A stretch of 64,000 nt of DNA from Solwaraspora sp. WMMA2065 (GTDB taxonomy: Bacteria > Actinomycetota > Actinomycetes > Mycobacteriales > Micromonosporaceae), in contig NZ_CP128361.1 in assembly GCF_030345075.1 (NCBI RefSeq), forward strand, positions 1 through 64,000, read 5' to 3'. Below the pieces are notes generated by a model, which ran no database searches, was not told the DNA's origin, and saw only the letters and a list, made by a program, of their open reading frames with translations. Within the stretch, counting starts at the first letter, position 1, and every line of letters starts with the position of its first letter. A program made the translations under genes and the position numbers. This document shows positions 21,801 through 30,784 of this stretch, piece by piece.

Positions 21801-24249
21801 ACTCGTCGAGGAGCTGACCGGGCTGGGCGCCCAGGTCGAGCTGGTCGCCGGCGACGTCGCCGACCGGGACGCGGCAGCGGCGCTTGTCGCCGGACGCCGG
21901 CTCACTGCGGTCGTGCACGCCGCCGGGGTGCTGGACAACGGCACGATCGACACGCTGACGCCGCAGCGGATCGACGCCGTGCTGCGGCCGAAGGTCGACG
22001 CCGCGTGGCACCTGCACGAGCTGACCGCCGGGATGGACCTGGCCGCGTTCGTGCTGTTCTCCTCCGCCTCCGGCGTGCTCGGCGGGATGGGGCAGGGCAA
22101 CTACGCCGCCGCGAACACCTTCCTGGACGGGCTGGCCGCCCATCGGCGGGCCAGCGGCCTGGCCGGGGTCTCCCTCGCCTGGGGCATGTGGGGCACCGGC
22201 ACCGGGATGGCCGGTCACGTCACCGCCGCCGAACTGCCGCAGGTGGCCCGTACCGGGTTCGTCCCGATCAGCGGCGCGGAAGGGCTGGCGCTGTTCGACG
22301 CCACCTGGATGTCGCCGGAACCGTTCCTCGCCCCCATCCGGCTCGACCTCACGGTCCTTCGCCGGCAGGGGGACGCGCTGCCGGATCTGTTCCGGGCCCT
22401 CGTCCCAGCGCCGCGCCGCGCCGTCGCCGCCCCCGGCGACGCCACCGGCACGTTCAGTCAACGGTTGGCCGCGATGTCGGTCCAGGACCGGGGGAACACC
22501 CTGCGGGAGCTGGTTCGCGCGCAGGTGGCGCAGGCGCTCGGGCACAGTGCCCCGGAGAGCATCGAGCTGGACCGGGCGTTCCAGGACCTGGGATTCGACT
22601 CCCTCACCGCGGTCGAGCTGCGCAACGGGCTCAGTGTCGCCACCGGGGTCCAGCTGTCGGCGACCCTGGTGTTCGACAACCCGACCCCGATGGCGTTGGT
22701 CGACCACCTCGCCGAGGAACTCGTCGGTGACGCGGAGGAACCGTCCGTGGCAGAGCCCGACCAGGCCCCGGTGTCGGCGGACGAACCGATCGCCATCGTC
22801 GGCATGAGCTGCCGACTGCCCGGCGCGGTCAGCTCGCCCGAGGACCTGTGGCGGCTGCTGACCGCCGGCGACGACGGGATCTCGTCGTTCCCCACCGATC
22901 GGGGCTGGGACATCGAAGGATGGTTCAGCCACGACTCCGGCGCGGGTTCCCGCCAGGGCGGGTTCGTCGCCGACGCCACCCACTTCGACGCCGGCTTCTT
23001 CGGCATCAGTGACGACGAGGCGACCGTCATGGACCCGCAGCAGCGGCTGCTGCTGGAGGCTTCGTGGGAGGCGATCGAGCGGGCCGGCATCGATCCGCGT
23101 TCGCTGCGCGGCAGCACCACCGGTGTGTTCGCCGGAGTGATGCAGCCCGACTACGACCCCGGCATGTTCGGATCGGTGGAACACGCCGCCGCGTTCCGTG
23201 GGGTCGGCCTGTCGCAGAGCATCGTCTCCGGCCGGGTGGCCTACCTGCTGGGCCTGGAGGGCCCGGCGGTGTCGGTGGACACCGCCTGCTCGTCCTCCCT
23301 GGTCGCGCTGCACTGGGCTATCCAGGCGCTGCGCCAGGGTGACTGTTCGCTGGCGCTCGCCGGCGGGGTGACGGTGATCTCGACCCCGGCCACCTTCGTC
23401 GACTTCGACCAGCAGGGCGGGCTGGCCACCGACGGGCGCTGCAAGTCGTTCTCGGCGGCGGCCGACGGGATCGGCTGGGCCGAGGGCGTCGGTGTGCTCG
23501 TGGTGGAGCGGCTCTCCGACGCCCGACGCAACGGCCACCAGGTGCTGGCCGTGGTACGGGGCTCCGCCGTCAACTCCGACGGTGCCTCCAACGGGATGAC
23601 CGCGCCCAACGGGCCGGCCCAGGAGAAGGTGATCCGGCGGGCGCTGGCGACCGCCGGGCTACGCGCGGACGAGGTCGACGCGGTCGAGGGCTTCGGCGCC
23701 GGCACCCGGCTCGGCGATCCGATCGAGGTGCGGGCCCTGCAGGGCACGTACGGGCAGGACCGCGACCGGCCGCTGTGGCTGGGATCGGTCAAGTCGAACA
23801 TCGGCCACACCCAGTCGGCCTCCGGCGTCGCCGGGGTCGTCAAGATGGTGCTCGCCCTGCGGCACGGCGTGCTGCCGCGGACGCTGCACGCCGACGACCG
23901 GTCCCCACACGTGAACTGGGCCGACAGCCAGGTGCGGCTGCTCACCGAGTCGGTGCCCTGGCCGGCGGGCGAGCGTCCGCGCCGGGCCGCGGTGTCGTCC
24001 TTCGGGCGCAGCGGCACCAACGCGCACCTGATCCTGGAGGAGGCGGACCCCGCCGTGGCCGGGGCGCAGGCGCACGGTCAGCCGCCCCAACAGGCGCAGC
24101 GGCCGGCCGGGCCGATGCTGCCGCTGCTGGTGTCGGCGCGAACCCGGGAGGCGTTGCCGGACCAGGCTGCCGCGCTGGTCGCAGCGCTGCGTGCCGACCC
24201 CGACCTCGACCCGGTCGACGTCGGGTACTCCTACGGCGTGGATCGGTAG
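18817..24249 (+). CDS. Modular type I PKS: KS-DH-KR-ACP (no AT), then a truncated KS module
   Basis: 1810 residues with an ATG behind GAGAGG. The docking coil leads to module 5: KS (Cys193), about 23 linker residues, post-AT signature FQRKRYWL (about 470), DH, KR (TGATGGLG, Tyr1096, LDN) and ACP (Ser1262). The AT is absent. The DH reads [10 protein letters not shown] from His528: the His-to-Pro spacing is kept, but the conserved Gly is one residue early and its place is taken by Glu, so activity is doubtful. Module 6 begins at about 1323. Its KS keeps Cys1491 and NIGH, but the VEAHGTGT motif reads VEGFGAGT with Phe1626 in place of the catalytic His. The protein ends in the KS-AT linker (VGYSYGVDR) because the frame enters sequence of an opposing MFS gene and meets TAG. 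No AT, ACP or thioesterase follows, so the gene is 3'-truncated. Confidence 0.93.
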   Translation: MTQADQRIVDALRASLKENERLREHSRQLTEAAHEPIAIIGMACRFPGGVTSPEGLWRLLVDEVDPMGGFPTDRGWDLDRLYDPDGTRPNTTYVRQAGFLYDAGDFDADWFGIAPRDALLIDPQQRLLLESTWEAFERAGIAPASVRGSQTGVFAGVMYHNYPGSYGSSGVVSGRVSYHFGFEGPAITLDTACSSSLVALDLAVQSLRRGECSLAVAGGSSVMASPQTFVEFNLEDTQSRDGRCRSFSDDADGPAWAEGVGVLLVERLSDARRNGHRVLAVVRGSAANSDGASNGLTAPNGPAQQRLIRQALANARMSADQVDAVDGHGTATELGDPIEVQALLATYGQGRDADRPLWLGSLKSNIGHAQAAAGVGGVIKMVMALRAGLLPRSLHVSEPSSHVDWSAGGVRLLTMARPWPGTDGPRRAGVSSFGLSGTNAHVILEEAPADLAAGPVPADGSVEDPPAVPFQRKRYWLTASPLTGDPVSMGLAPANHPLLGAAVMLAANDGMVLTGRLSVANQPWLADHRVGETVLFPGAGFVELATHAGERVGCGRIADLVLQAPLVLPARDAQQIQITLGGPDDSGARSLVVHSRTDDGTDDSRWTPHATGTLVPRRPPTGAELTSWPPDGAEPVDLAGVYDEFAERGLVYGPTFQGLRNAWRRDDDLYAEISVPDQARGKVNRFGLHPALLDAALQAVGRSGLAGQEAALPFQWRDVEVYAAGAASARIRVSRSADGGVSILLADGTGTPVASVGSLVLRPVVAAELAAADSGPYRDALFTVDWTPVALPAGAPVTVADLAGVTAGAEVPAVVLHRHAAVSGAGAGTPEAVRAGTVEAFTALRTWLAEPRFAGTRLVVLTRRAVALPGEDVTDLAGSAVWGLIRSAQTEHPGRIVLVDTDAEQDAVTLLPKVLAAGESQVVVRDGAVRVARLRRADAAAADAVPADVAAGTVLVTGATGGLGRLIARHLVTTHGVRDLLLVSRRGAAAEGADELVEELTGLGAQVELVAGDVADRDAAAALVAGRRLTAVVHAAGVLDNGTIDTLTPQRIDAVLRPKVDAAWHLHELTAGMDLAAFVLFSSASGVLGGMGQGNYAAANTFLDGLAAHRRASGLAGVSLAWGMWGTGTGMAGHVTAAELPQVARTGFVPISGAEGLALFDATWMSPEPFLAPIRLDLTVLRRQGDALPDLFRALVPAPRRAVAAPGDATGTFSQRLAAMSVQDRGNTLRELVRAQVAQALGHSAPESIELDRAFQDLGFDSLTAVELRNGLSVATGVQLSATLVFDNPTPMALVDHLAEELVGDAEEPSVAEPDQAPVSADEPIAIVGMSCRLPGAVSSPEDLWRLLTAGDDGISSFPTDRGWDIEGWFSHDSGAGSRQGGFVADATHFDAGFFGISDDEATVMDPQQRLLLEASWEAIERAGIDPRSLRGSTTGVFAGVMQPDYDPGMFGSVEHAAAFRGVGLSQSIVSGRVAYLLGLEGPAVSVDTACSSSLVALHWAIQALRQGDCSLALAGGVTVISTPATFVDFDQQGGLATDGRCKSFSAAADGIGWAEGVGVLVVERLSDARRNGHQVLAVVRGSAVNSDGASNGMTAPNGPAQEKVIRRALATAGLRADEVDAVEGFGAGTRLGDPIEVRALQGTYGQDRDRPLWLGSVKSNIGHTQSASGVAGVVKMVLALRHGVLPRTLHADDRSPHVNWADSQVRLLTESVPWPAGERPRRAAVSSFGRSGTNAHLILEEADPAVAGAQAHGQPPQQAQRPAGPMLPLLVSARTREALPDQAAALVAALRADPDLDPVDVGYSYGVDR
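19849..20085 (+). repeat. KS segment shared with modules 1 and 3 (AT-less module copy 3)
   Basis: The module 5 KS from GACGTACGGG to the GTACCGAC motif matches 1262-1498 and the corresponding part of module 3 with only a handful of differences by eye. It has the same TTG-rich codon style, whereas the KS sequence before it is diverged. Modules 2, 4 and 6 lack this version. Confidence 0.75.
24232..24249. other. Junction between truncated PKS gene and truncated MFS gene
   Basis: PKS-like protein sequence on the + strand is recognisable up to VGYSY (base 24234). MFS-like protein sequence on the - strand is recognisable from base 25038 down to QVALPIH (base 24238). Both proteins therefore lose their C-terminal parts at the same place, within a few bases. 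This is what a deletion, an inversion endpoint or an assembly join between two unrelated loci would leave. No transposon end or direct repeat was recognised at the joint. Confidence 0.8.
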
Positions 24250-25038
24250 CGCCACCTGCACCGGTCCGTAGAGGAAGAAGAAGCCGAAGGTCAGGGCGGC
24301 CAGGCCCAACAGGGTGCGGTCGCGCCAGATCGCGGTGAAGCCGGCCAGGCTGGACGCCTGCCGCTGCTCGATCGGGGCTCGGGCGGTCCTCGGCACGGCG
24401 AGCAGGTAGGTGATCGCGAGGACCGCGAAGGTCGCGGCGGTGACGGCGATGACGAGGACCGGACCGCCGACACCGATGAGGATCGCCGCCAATGCCGGAC
24501 CGACCAGCATCGACGCCTCGGCGAACAGGCCAATGAGCGCATTGCCTGCCAGCCGGTGTTCCTGTGGCAGCAGTTCGGCAATGAGGGTGAACCGGCCCGC
24601 CGATCCCCAGGACCGCAACAGCGAGGAAAGCCCCAACAGCACGGTGTACAGCGCGATGTCGAGTGCTCCGGCGAGGTACACCACCGGGATCATCGCCAGT
24701 ACCACCGCCCGCAGGACAGCGTCCCACGCCGCCAGTTGGGCACCACTGCGACCGTTCAGCAGTCGGCCGAACAACACGCTGCCGAGCGCACCCGGCAGTG
24801 TGTATGCGGCGACCGCCACCGCCACCCAGACACCGGCGCTGCGCTCAGGCGCCAACTGGATCGCGAGCCAACTGACCGCGAGCAGGCTCATGCCCTCGCC
24901 CACATACGACAAACCGAACCCGGGAAGCAGCCGGCGCAGGATCCGATGCCTGACCACCGGCCAGTAGGGCGACGACCGGACGAACGACGGCAGGGCTTCC
25001 CGAACGGCCATCCCGATAGCATTCCAACCGTCGGTCAC
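24238..25038 (-). pseudogene. MFS transporter, C-terminally truncated
   Basis: About 267 residues of a major facilitator protein with around seven hydrophobic segments. An Arg-rich N-terminus (RHRILRRLLPGFGLSYVG) is followed by membrane helices typical of drug or siderophore exporters. The family is normally about 400 residues with 12 helices, so nearly half is gone. After [15 protein letters not shown] the frame continues into the antisense of the PKS gene and stops only at 23659, giving a non-homologous tail. The start is GTG at 25038 or ATG at 25011; neither has a strong ribosome site. It may once have exported a metabolite, but it is unlikely to fold now. Confidence 0.75.
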
Positions 25039-25159
25039 ACCGCCAGTAGGTTCGCGCCCAGCGGAAAACAGACGCGAGTCGCGTCGCCGGACATATCAAT
25101 GCCGAAATCCGGTCGCAACGGACGTGTCAACTCGCCGCCGGCCTCGACGACCTTGCGGG

Positions 25160-25812
25160 TCAAGACGTTGGGTGCTGCCCGTCGAGTAGCTTGCGGCGCC
25201 ATGCGGCGAACTGATCGCGGAGGTCGTCCAGCGCCTGGTCGGTGACGCCGTACGGAGCGAATTCGTCGGGATCGAGCCGACTGGCTTGTCCCAGCGCGTC
25301 GGCGAAGATGCGTCGGTCGAAGCCGCGGTCGGCGTGCTGTGCGAGATCGAGGAGGGCTTCCTGGGTGTAGCGGCCGGATCGGAGCGTGGCGTCGATGTCG
25401 ATGAAGTCGCGGGCGTATGCTCGCCCGTAGAGAGCGCTCATCTTGTTCGTGACCGCGTCGTCAGGGTGGAGCACCGGTCCAATCGCCATGAGGATGGGTT
25501 CGTTGGCGCGCCAGTCCACACCCAGCTCCACCTTCGAGACACGGGTGCTGTCGGAGACCGTCAGCCGGGCGAACGTGTCGTACGTCGCTCAATGTCGACG
25601 GTCAGTCCGTCGTCGCGGTAGCCATCCACGACGGCCGTGACTGCGGTGCTGAATTCGTCGCGGCGGTCCCAGGCCGTGAACAGGTCGACGTCCTCACTGG
25701 GGCGTTCGAGCAGGCCGGCGGCTTGGACGGCGTAGCCGCCGGCGAGTGCGAAACCGTACCGGCGGGCGGCGGCAAGCCCGGTGCGGGCGAGTCGTTCGTG
25801 GAAGGCGTCCAC
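25160..25812 (-). pseudogene. AbiEii-like nucleotidyltransferase (toxin family), frameshifted
   Basis: Two overlapping pieces of one protein lie in different frames. The first, from GTG 25812, has GFALAGGYAVQAAG and the metal-binding SEDVDLFT motif of nucleotidyltransferase-fold proteins of the AbiEii/DUF1814 type; it runs out at TGA 25561. The second, in the next frame, reads TFARLTVSDSTRVSKVELGV and continues to 25160 with the helical C-terminal region. One base missing near 25575 would account for the break. Intact relatives are single proteins that transfer nucleotides and act as toxins in abortive-infection or toxin-antitoxin pairs. The start lies two bases after the stop of the upstream HTH gene, so the pair is an operon. 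A sequencing error cannot be excluded. Confidence 0.7.
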
Positions 25813-25814
25813 TG

Positions 25815-26381
25815 CTATGCGGCGTTCGTGTCGATGGCGACAAGTTCGGGGAAGGTCTCCTCCCAGAGTCGCCGCAGTTGGGGCGGCAGCCATAGCGTGG
25901 GCCACAGCCGCCGGAGCAGGTCGGCGTTGATCCAGGTGTTCAGGTCGTCGACCGTGGCGGCCTCGGCGAGCACTACCTTGTACATACTGGCGAGGCGAGC
26001 GGGCCGGCTCAGGTCGTACTCCGCGTTGCCGGACCAGTCCATATGCCGGGGAAGGGTGACCACGCCTGCGGTCGGGCCGGTCAGCGCGGTGAGGTTGTCG
26101 GCCACGATGTAGGGCTTGCGGTCCCCGTAGGGGCGGTAGTCCGCTGGCGGCTGCGGTGCGGTCTTGCGTCGGCTGCGGTTGGCCGCCTGCCGGACCTCCG
26201 GTCGCAGGGCCTGGCGGATCGTCTCCCGGCTGTATCCGGTTACCCGCTGCAGGTCCACCGGCCGCCAGCCGGCCGCGTGGAACGCCCGCAACTGCTCGTC
26301 TCGTGAGGTCAGAGCGGCCGACCTGGTCGCCTCGTAGGTCGCGACCAACGCACGCAGATCGTCCTCGGAGTGCTGACCCAC
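25815..26381 (-). CDS. HTH protein paired with AbiEii-like gene (putative antitoxin or regulator)
   Basis: About 188 residues. A helix-turn-helix-like segment (AGWRPVDLQRVTGYSRETIR) lies near the N-terminus, followed by a basic stretch (RSRRKT) and an unassigned C-terminal domain. It sits two bases upstream of the AbiEii-like gene, the order expected of an antitoxin or autoregulator cotranscribed with its toxin. GTG 26381 is chosen because the protein then starts just before the acidic first helix; TTG 26408 is an in-frame alternative. With the partner frameshifted, this gene may be an orphan. The role is inferred from context only. Confidence 0.6.
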   Translation of the reverse strand: MGQHSEDDLRALVATYEATRSAALTSRDEQLRAFHAAGWRPVDLQRVTGYSRETIRQALRPEVRQAANRSRRKTAPQPPADYRPYGDRKPYIVADNLTALTGPTAGVVTLPRHMDWSGNAEYDLSRPARLASMYKVVLAEAATVDDLNTWINADLLRRLWPTLWLPPQLRRLWEETFPELVAIDTNAA

Positions 26382-26482
26382 GCAGAGAAGCCTATCAGGC
26401 TGGGCCAAGCGTGCTGGACATTCTGCTCTGCTGACGGTGGCCCGCGCACCGATCGACGGCGCGCTGACTCATACTCATCGGC

Positions 26483-27886
26483 ATGTCGCTGACCGGCGGG
26501 CGGGTGCACCGCGTCTACAGCGTCGTCGTGTTCATCGTGCTCGCCTCGCTGGACAACGTGGCGATCGGCCTGGTCCCGCCGCTGTACGGCAGCATCGCCG
26601 ACACGTACGCCGTACCGGAGGGGGCGATCGGCGCGGTCACCGCCGCGACGTTCCTGGTCAGCGCGATCGCCGCGGTCGGCTGGGCGTACGTCGGCGACCA
26701 CGGCGACCGTAAACCGCTGCTGATGGCCGGTACGGTGATCTGGGGGCTCGGCGCGGCCGGTACCGCCCTCGCCGGCAGCTACCCGGTGTTCTTCGCCGCG
26801 CAGCTCGTCGCCGCCGTCGGCCTCGGCGCGGTCGCCTCGGTCGGCTTCTCCGTGGTCAGCGACCTGATCACCCCCGGCCGGCGGGGCCTGGTGATGAGTT
26901 TCTGGGGGCTGTCGCAGGGCGTCGGCACGCTGGCCGGCACCCTGCTCGGCGGGCTGCTCGGGCACGCCGACTGGCGGCGGCCGTTCCTGGTGCTCGCCGC
27001 CGCCGGGCTGGTCGCCACGGTCGCGTACCTGTTCACCGTCGACGTGCGGCGCGGGCAGAGCCAGCCGGAGCTGGCCGGCCGGTTCGCCGCCGGTGGTGAG
27101 TACGAGCACCGGATCAGCCGGGCCGACCTGCCGACGATCGCCCGGCGGCGGACCAACGTCTGGCTGGTGGCGCAAGGGCTCACCGCCCAGGTGGCGTTCG
27201 GCTCGCTGGTCTGGCTGCCGGCGCTGTTCCGGGCCCGCGCCGAGGAGCAGGGCTACACCGCCGGTACGGCGATCATCGTCGGCAGCGTCTTCGCCACGTT
27301 GTTCCAACTCGGCGGCGCGCTGTCGATCGTCGGTGGGCTGGTCGGCGACCGGCTGCAACGGCGTACCCCCCGGGGTCGGGCCCTGGTCGCGGCGGTCGGC
27401 ATCCTCGCCGCGGTGCCGTTCTACCTGGTGTTGTTCTTCGTCCCGATGCGCATCGACGTGCCGGACGGCGCGGGTGCCGGTGCGGTGACCGCCGCCGTGC
27501 TGGGCGGGGTGTTCACCGAGCCGACGATCGGGCTGAGCTTCCTCACCGCGCTGCTCGCCCTGGCGTTGACGTCGGCGAACTCGCCGAACTGGTTCGCGTT
27601 GATCGCCGACGTCAACCCGCCGGAGCACCGGGGCACCGTCTACAGCCTCGGCAACCTGGTCAACGGGGTGGGGCGGGCGACCGGCAACGCGTTGCTGCCG
27701 GTCGCCCTGCGGGCCGTCGGCGGTGTCGTCCCGCCGCCGTTGAACTACGCCGTCGGCCTGGCCGTGTTCCAGCTGTTCTTCATCCCGACCGGGATCATGT
27801 ACTGGCTGGCGTCCCGGTCGGCGCCGGGCGACATCGCCGACGTGCACACCCTGCTCAGCGAACGCGCTGCCGGGCCCAGACGGTGA
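26483..27886 (+). CDS. MFS transporter
   Basis: 467-residue membrane protein with about 12 hydrophobic segments and the loop motif GDHGDRKPLL between helices 2 and 3, as in major facilitator exporters. A central hydrophilic loop (about 190-225) separates two six-helix halves. The substrate cannot be told from sequence. The gene is monocistronic and its 3' end overlaps the convergent alpha-glucosidase gene by 32 bases, so no terminator fits between them. Start ATG 26483; no strong Shine-Dalgarno sequence precedes it. Confidence 0.88.
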   Translation: MSLTGGRVHRVYSVVVFIVLASLDNVAIGLVPPLYGSIADTYAVPEGAIGAVTAATFLVSAIAAVGWAYVGDHGDRKPLLMAGTVIWGLGAAGTALAGSYPVFFAAQLVAAVGLGAVASVGFSVVSDLITPGRRGLVMSFWGLSQGVGTLAGTLLGGLLGHADWRRPFLVLAAAGLVATVAYLFTVDVRRGQSQPELAGRFAAGGEYEHRISRADLPTIARRRTNVWLVAQGLTAQVAFGSLVWLPALFRARAEEQGYTAGTAIIVGSVFATLFQLGGALSIVGGLVGDRLQRRTPRGRALVAAVGILAAVPFYLVLFFVPMRIDVPDGAGAGAVTAAVLGGVFTEPTIGLSFLTALLALALTSANSPNWFALIADVNPPEHRGTVYSLGNLVNGVGRATGNALLPVALRAVGGVVPPPLNYAVGLAVFQLFFIPTGIMYWLASRSAPGDIADVHTLLSERAAGPRR

Positions 27887-29531
27887 CGTCGGTCGGCACC
27901 CGGCCGCTGCCGGTCAGCGGACCGCTGGCGATCAGCGGCTCGGTGCCCGGCGGCAGCGACACCGGCTCGACACCGAAGTTCGTCACCACGGTCACCTCGT
28001 CGACGCAGCAGGCGAGCACGTCCTCCGGCGACTCCAGCCACCGCAGCCGGCCGGCGCCGAGCCCCAGCTCGCGGCGCAGCCGCAGCGCCGTCCGGTACAG
28101 CTCGTAGGTCGACCCCGGCACGTCGTGCTGCCGGTCGAGGGCGTACTCGGCCCACACCGGTGGCTGCGGCAGCCAGCTGGCGTCGGTCGGCCCGAACCCG
28201 TACGACGGGCTGTCGGCCTCCCACGGGATCGGCACCCGGCAGCCGTCCCGACCCCGCTCGGTGTGGTCGGTGCGCCGCCAGGTCGGGTCCTGCCGGACCT
28301 CGTCCGGCAGCGTGGTGTGCTCCGGCAGACCCAGCTCCTCACCCTGGTAGAGGTAGGCCGAGCCGGGCAGCGCCAGCATCATCAGGGTGGCGGCGCGGGC
28401 CCGGCGCAGCCCCAGCGCGGTGTCCGGCTGCGGGTCGTTCGCGCCGATGCCGCGCGGCCGGGCCGCGCCGATCGGCAGCGCCAGCCGGGTGGCGTGGCGC
28501 AGCACGTCATGGTTGGACAACACCCAGGTGGTGGGCGCGCCGACGGCCTCGGTGGCGGCCAACGACCGTTCGATCACCGTACGCTGCGCCTCGGAGGTCC
28601 ACGCCGCCTCCAGGTACTCGAAGTTGAACGCCTGGTGCATCTCGTCCGGCCGGACGTACGCGGCGAGCCGCTCCGCCGGCTGCACCCACGCCTCGGCGAC
28701 CAGGATCTGCTGACCGGGGTGCGCGTCCAGCACCGACCGCCACTGCCGGTAGATCTCGTGTACGCCGTCCTGGTCCCACATCGGCGGCCGGGGCTGGTCG
28801 ACGTGATTGCCGGAGGTGGTTTCCTCCGGGTAGTGCCAGTCGGCCAGGTCGGCCTGTTTGACCAGGCCGTGCGCCACGTCGACCCGGAAGCCGTCGACGC
28901 CCCGGTCCAGCCAGAACCGCAGGATGGCCACGAACTCGTCGCGGACCTGCGTCGAGTCCCAGTTGAGGTCGGGCTGGCCGGCGTCGAACAGGTGCAGATA
29001 CCACTGGCCCGGCGTACCGTCCGGGTTGTCGGTCCTGGTCCAGGCCGGGCCGCCGAAGACGGACCGCCAGCTGTTCGGCGGCTGGTCCCCATGTGGGCCG
29101 CGGCCGTCGCGGAAGATGTACCGGTCCCGGGCCGGGCTGCCCGGCTCGGCGCCGAGCGCCTCGACGAACCAGGGGTGCGCCGACGACGTGTGATTCGGCA
29201 CCAGGTCGACGATCACCCGCAGCCCCCGGTCGTGGGCCTCGGCGATCAGGCGGTCGGCGTCGGCCAGCCGGCCGAAGATCGGGTCGACGTCGCGGTAGTC
29301 GGCCACGTCGTAGCCGGCGTCGGCCTGCGGCGACGGGTAGAACGGTGACAGCCAGATCGCGTCGACGCCGAGGGCGACGAGGTCGTCCAGTCGGGCGACG
29401 ACGCCGGGCAGGTCACCGATGCCGTCGCCGTCGGAGTCGGCGAACGACCGCGGGTAGATCTGGTAGATGACCGCCTCCCGCCACCATTCGGTGCCGGCAC
29501 CGTCACGGGTACGGGTCGATGGCGTGTTCAC
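27855..29531 (-). CDS. Alpha-glucosidase, glycoside hydrolase family 13
   Basis: 558-residue cytoplasmic retaining glucosidase that would split imported alpha-glucosides (maltose, trehalose-like or isomaltose-type sugars) to glucose. GH13 motifs are clear: DLVPNH (His114), GFRVDVA with nucleophile Asp218, ILVAEAW with acid/base Glu280 and SNHD with Asp342. The N-terminus WWREAVIYQIYPRSFADSDG is typical of the oligo-1,6-glucosidase/alpha-glucosidase subfamily. No signal peptide. GTG start behind GAGGAG. It is the last gene of the - strand sugar operon, about 135 bases after the LacI gene, and its product would act on what the ABC importer delivers. The exact linkage preference cannot be read from sequence. 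Confidence 0.93.
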   Translation of the reverse strand: MNTPSTRTRDGAGTEWWREAVIYQIYPRSFADSDGDGIGDLPGVVARLDDLVALGVDAIWLSPFYPSPQADAGYDVADYRDVDPIFGRLADADRLIAEAHDRGLRVIVDLVPNHTSSAHPWFVEALGAEPGSPARDRYIFRDGRGPHGDQPPNSWRSVFGGPAWTRTDNPDGTPGQWYLHLFDAGQPDLNWDSTQVRDEFVAILRFWLDRGVDGFRVDVAHGLVKQADLADWHYPEETTSGNHVDQPRPPMWDQDGVHEIYRQWRSVLDAHPGQQILVAEAWVQPAERLAAYVRPDEMHQAFNFEYLEAAWTSEAQRTVIERSLAATEAVGAPTTWVLSNHDVLRHATRLALPIGAARPRGIGANDPQPDTALGLRRARAATLMMLALPGSAYLYQGEELGLPEHTTLPDEVRQDPTWRRTDHTERGRDGCRVPIPWEADSPSYGFGPTDASWLPQPPVWAEYALDRQHDVPGSTYELYRTALRLRRELGLGAGRLRWLESPEDVLACCVDEVTVVTNFGVEPVSLPPGTEPLIASGPLTGSGRVPTDVTVWARQRVR

Positions 29532-29667
29532 CAGTGTGCTCCTCAGCTCAGCTCGGTTGGCGGGCTTCCCCGCTGCCAGGAACGCTCCTGTCAGCGGGTC
29601 GACCGGTGCCTCGTACGTGGGTCTACCAGGTCCGCCGGTGTGGTCACCCGGTTTCCCGGGGTGGCGG

Positions 29668-30735
29668 TCACCCCGTTTCCCTGGGTGGCGCGGTCGACTC
29701 GCGGACCACCAGCCGGGTGGGCAGGATCACCGCGTCGGTCGGCGCGGCGGCGGTGCCGGCAAGTGGGCCGGCTGCGAGCGGGCCGGGCAGCGTTCCGGCG
29801 GCCAGTGGGCCGAGCAGCGTGCCGGCGGCCAGTCGGCCCTGCTCGGCGGCGGGTTGGGCGACGGTGGTCAGCCCGACCACCCGGGCCACGTCGTGGTCGT
29901 CGATGCCGATCACGCTGACGTCGGCCGGCACCCGCAGTCCGGCCTGCCGCAGTACGGCGATGGCGCCGAGCGCCATCTCGTCGCAGGCGGCGAAGATCGC
30001 GGTCGGCACCGGGCCGCGGCGCAGCAGTTCGGTAGTGGCCAGCCCGCCGCCGGCGATGGTGAAGTCGCCCTCCACGTCCAGCGCCGGGTCCGGGGTGAGG
30101 CCGGCCGCGACCAGCGCCTCCCGGTAGCCGCGGCGACGGTCCAGGTGGGCGGTGAAGGCCAGTTCTTCGCCGGAGTTGCCGGAGATGTGGGCGATCCGCC
30201 GGTGCCCGAGCCCGATCAGGTGGCCGGTGGCGGTCCGGGCGGCGGCCACGTCGTCGATCCGGATGCTGGGCCAGCCGGGTACGCCGGTGCCGGAGCTGAC
30301 CGTCACCCCCGGCATGCCCAACGCGGAGATGGCGGCGAAGTCGGACCGGTGCAGCGGGGTGGCGACCAGCATCAACGCGTCCACCCGGTGGCGCAGGCTG
30401 GCGGTGTGCAGCATCATCCGCTGCCGGGCGTTCTCCCGCCCGCCGAGGTTGTACAGCAGCAGGTCGTAGCCGGCTTCCTGCAGCGTGTTCTCGGCGGCTT
30501 CGACGACGGTGCTGAAGAACCAGCGGGTGATCCGGGGCACCACGACGGCGACGGCGCGGGTCTTGCCGCCGGCCAGCCGCGATGCGCTGGGCGAGGCGAT
30601 GTACCCGAGTTGCGCGGCGGCGTCGAGGACCCGCAGCCGGGTCGCCTCGGTGACCGTCGGCAGGCCCCGCAGGGCCCGCGAGACGGTCGCGGTGGAGACC
30701 CCGGCCAGCCGGGCGACGTCGTCGATTCTGGTCAT
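29668..30735 (-). CDS. LacI family transcriptional regulator
   Basis: 355 residues. The N-terminal HTH (TRIDDVARLAGVSTATVSRA) with hinge helix (SASRLAGGKT) is followed by a periplasmic-binding-protein-like sensor domain (about 60-330). A Gly/Ala/Pro-rich low-complexity insert (about 300-335, repeats of the type LGPLAAGTLPGPLAAG) is unusual for the family. Start ATG behind GAGGTGAT. It lies between the permease genes and the alpha-glucosidase gene, so it probably represses this operon through the palindrome near 34350 and is released by an alpha-glucoside. Ligand identity is inferred. Confidence 0.92.
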   Translation of the reverse strand: MTRIDDVARLAGVSTATVSRALRGLPTVTEATRLRVLDAAAQLGYIASPSASRLAGGKTRAVAVVVPRITRWFFSTVVEAAENTLQEAGYDLLLYNLGGRENARQRMMLHTASLRHRVDALMLVATPLHRSDFAAISALGMPGVTVSSGTGVPGWPSIRIDDVAAARTATGHLIGLGHRRIAHISGNSGEELAFTAHLDRRRGYREALVAAGLTPDPALDVEGDFTIAGGGLATTELLRRGPVPTAIFAACDEMALGAIAVLRQAGLRVPADVSVIGIDDHDVARVVGLTTVAQPAAEQGRLAAGTLLGPLAAGTLPGPLAAGPLAGTAAAPTDAVILPTRLVVRESTAPPRETG

Positions 30736-30784
30736 GGATCATCACCTCGCCATCCGCGCGGTCGCGGGCGGCGTCAGCCCTTGG

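Noticed and set aside
230-24249. Classical trans-AT polyketide synthase
   Set aside because: Two modules keep integrated ATs, docking domains are of the cis-AT kind, and the AT-less linkers retain only the end of a normal post-AT linker rather than a trans-AT flanking subdomain.
24226-24260. Transposon insertion as cause of the PKS/MFS junction
   Set aside because: No transposase, terminal inverted repeat or target-site duplication was recognised at or near the joint.
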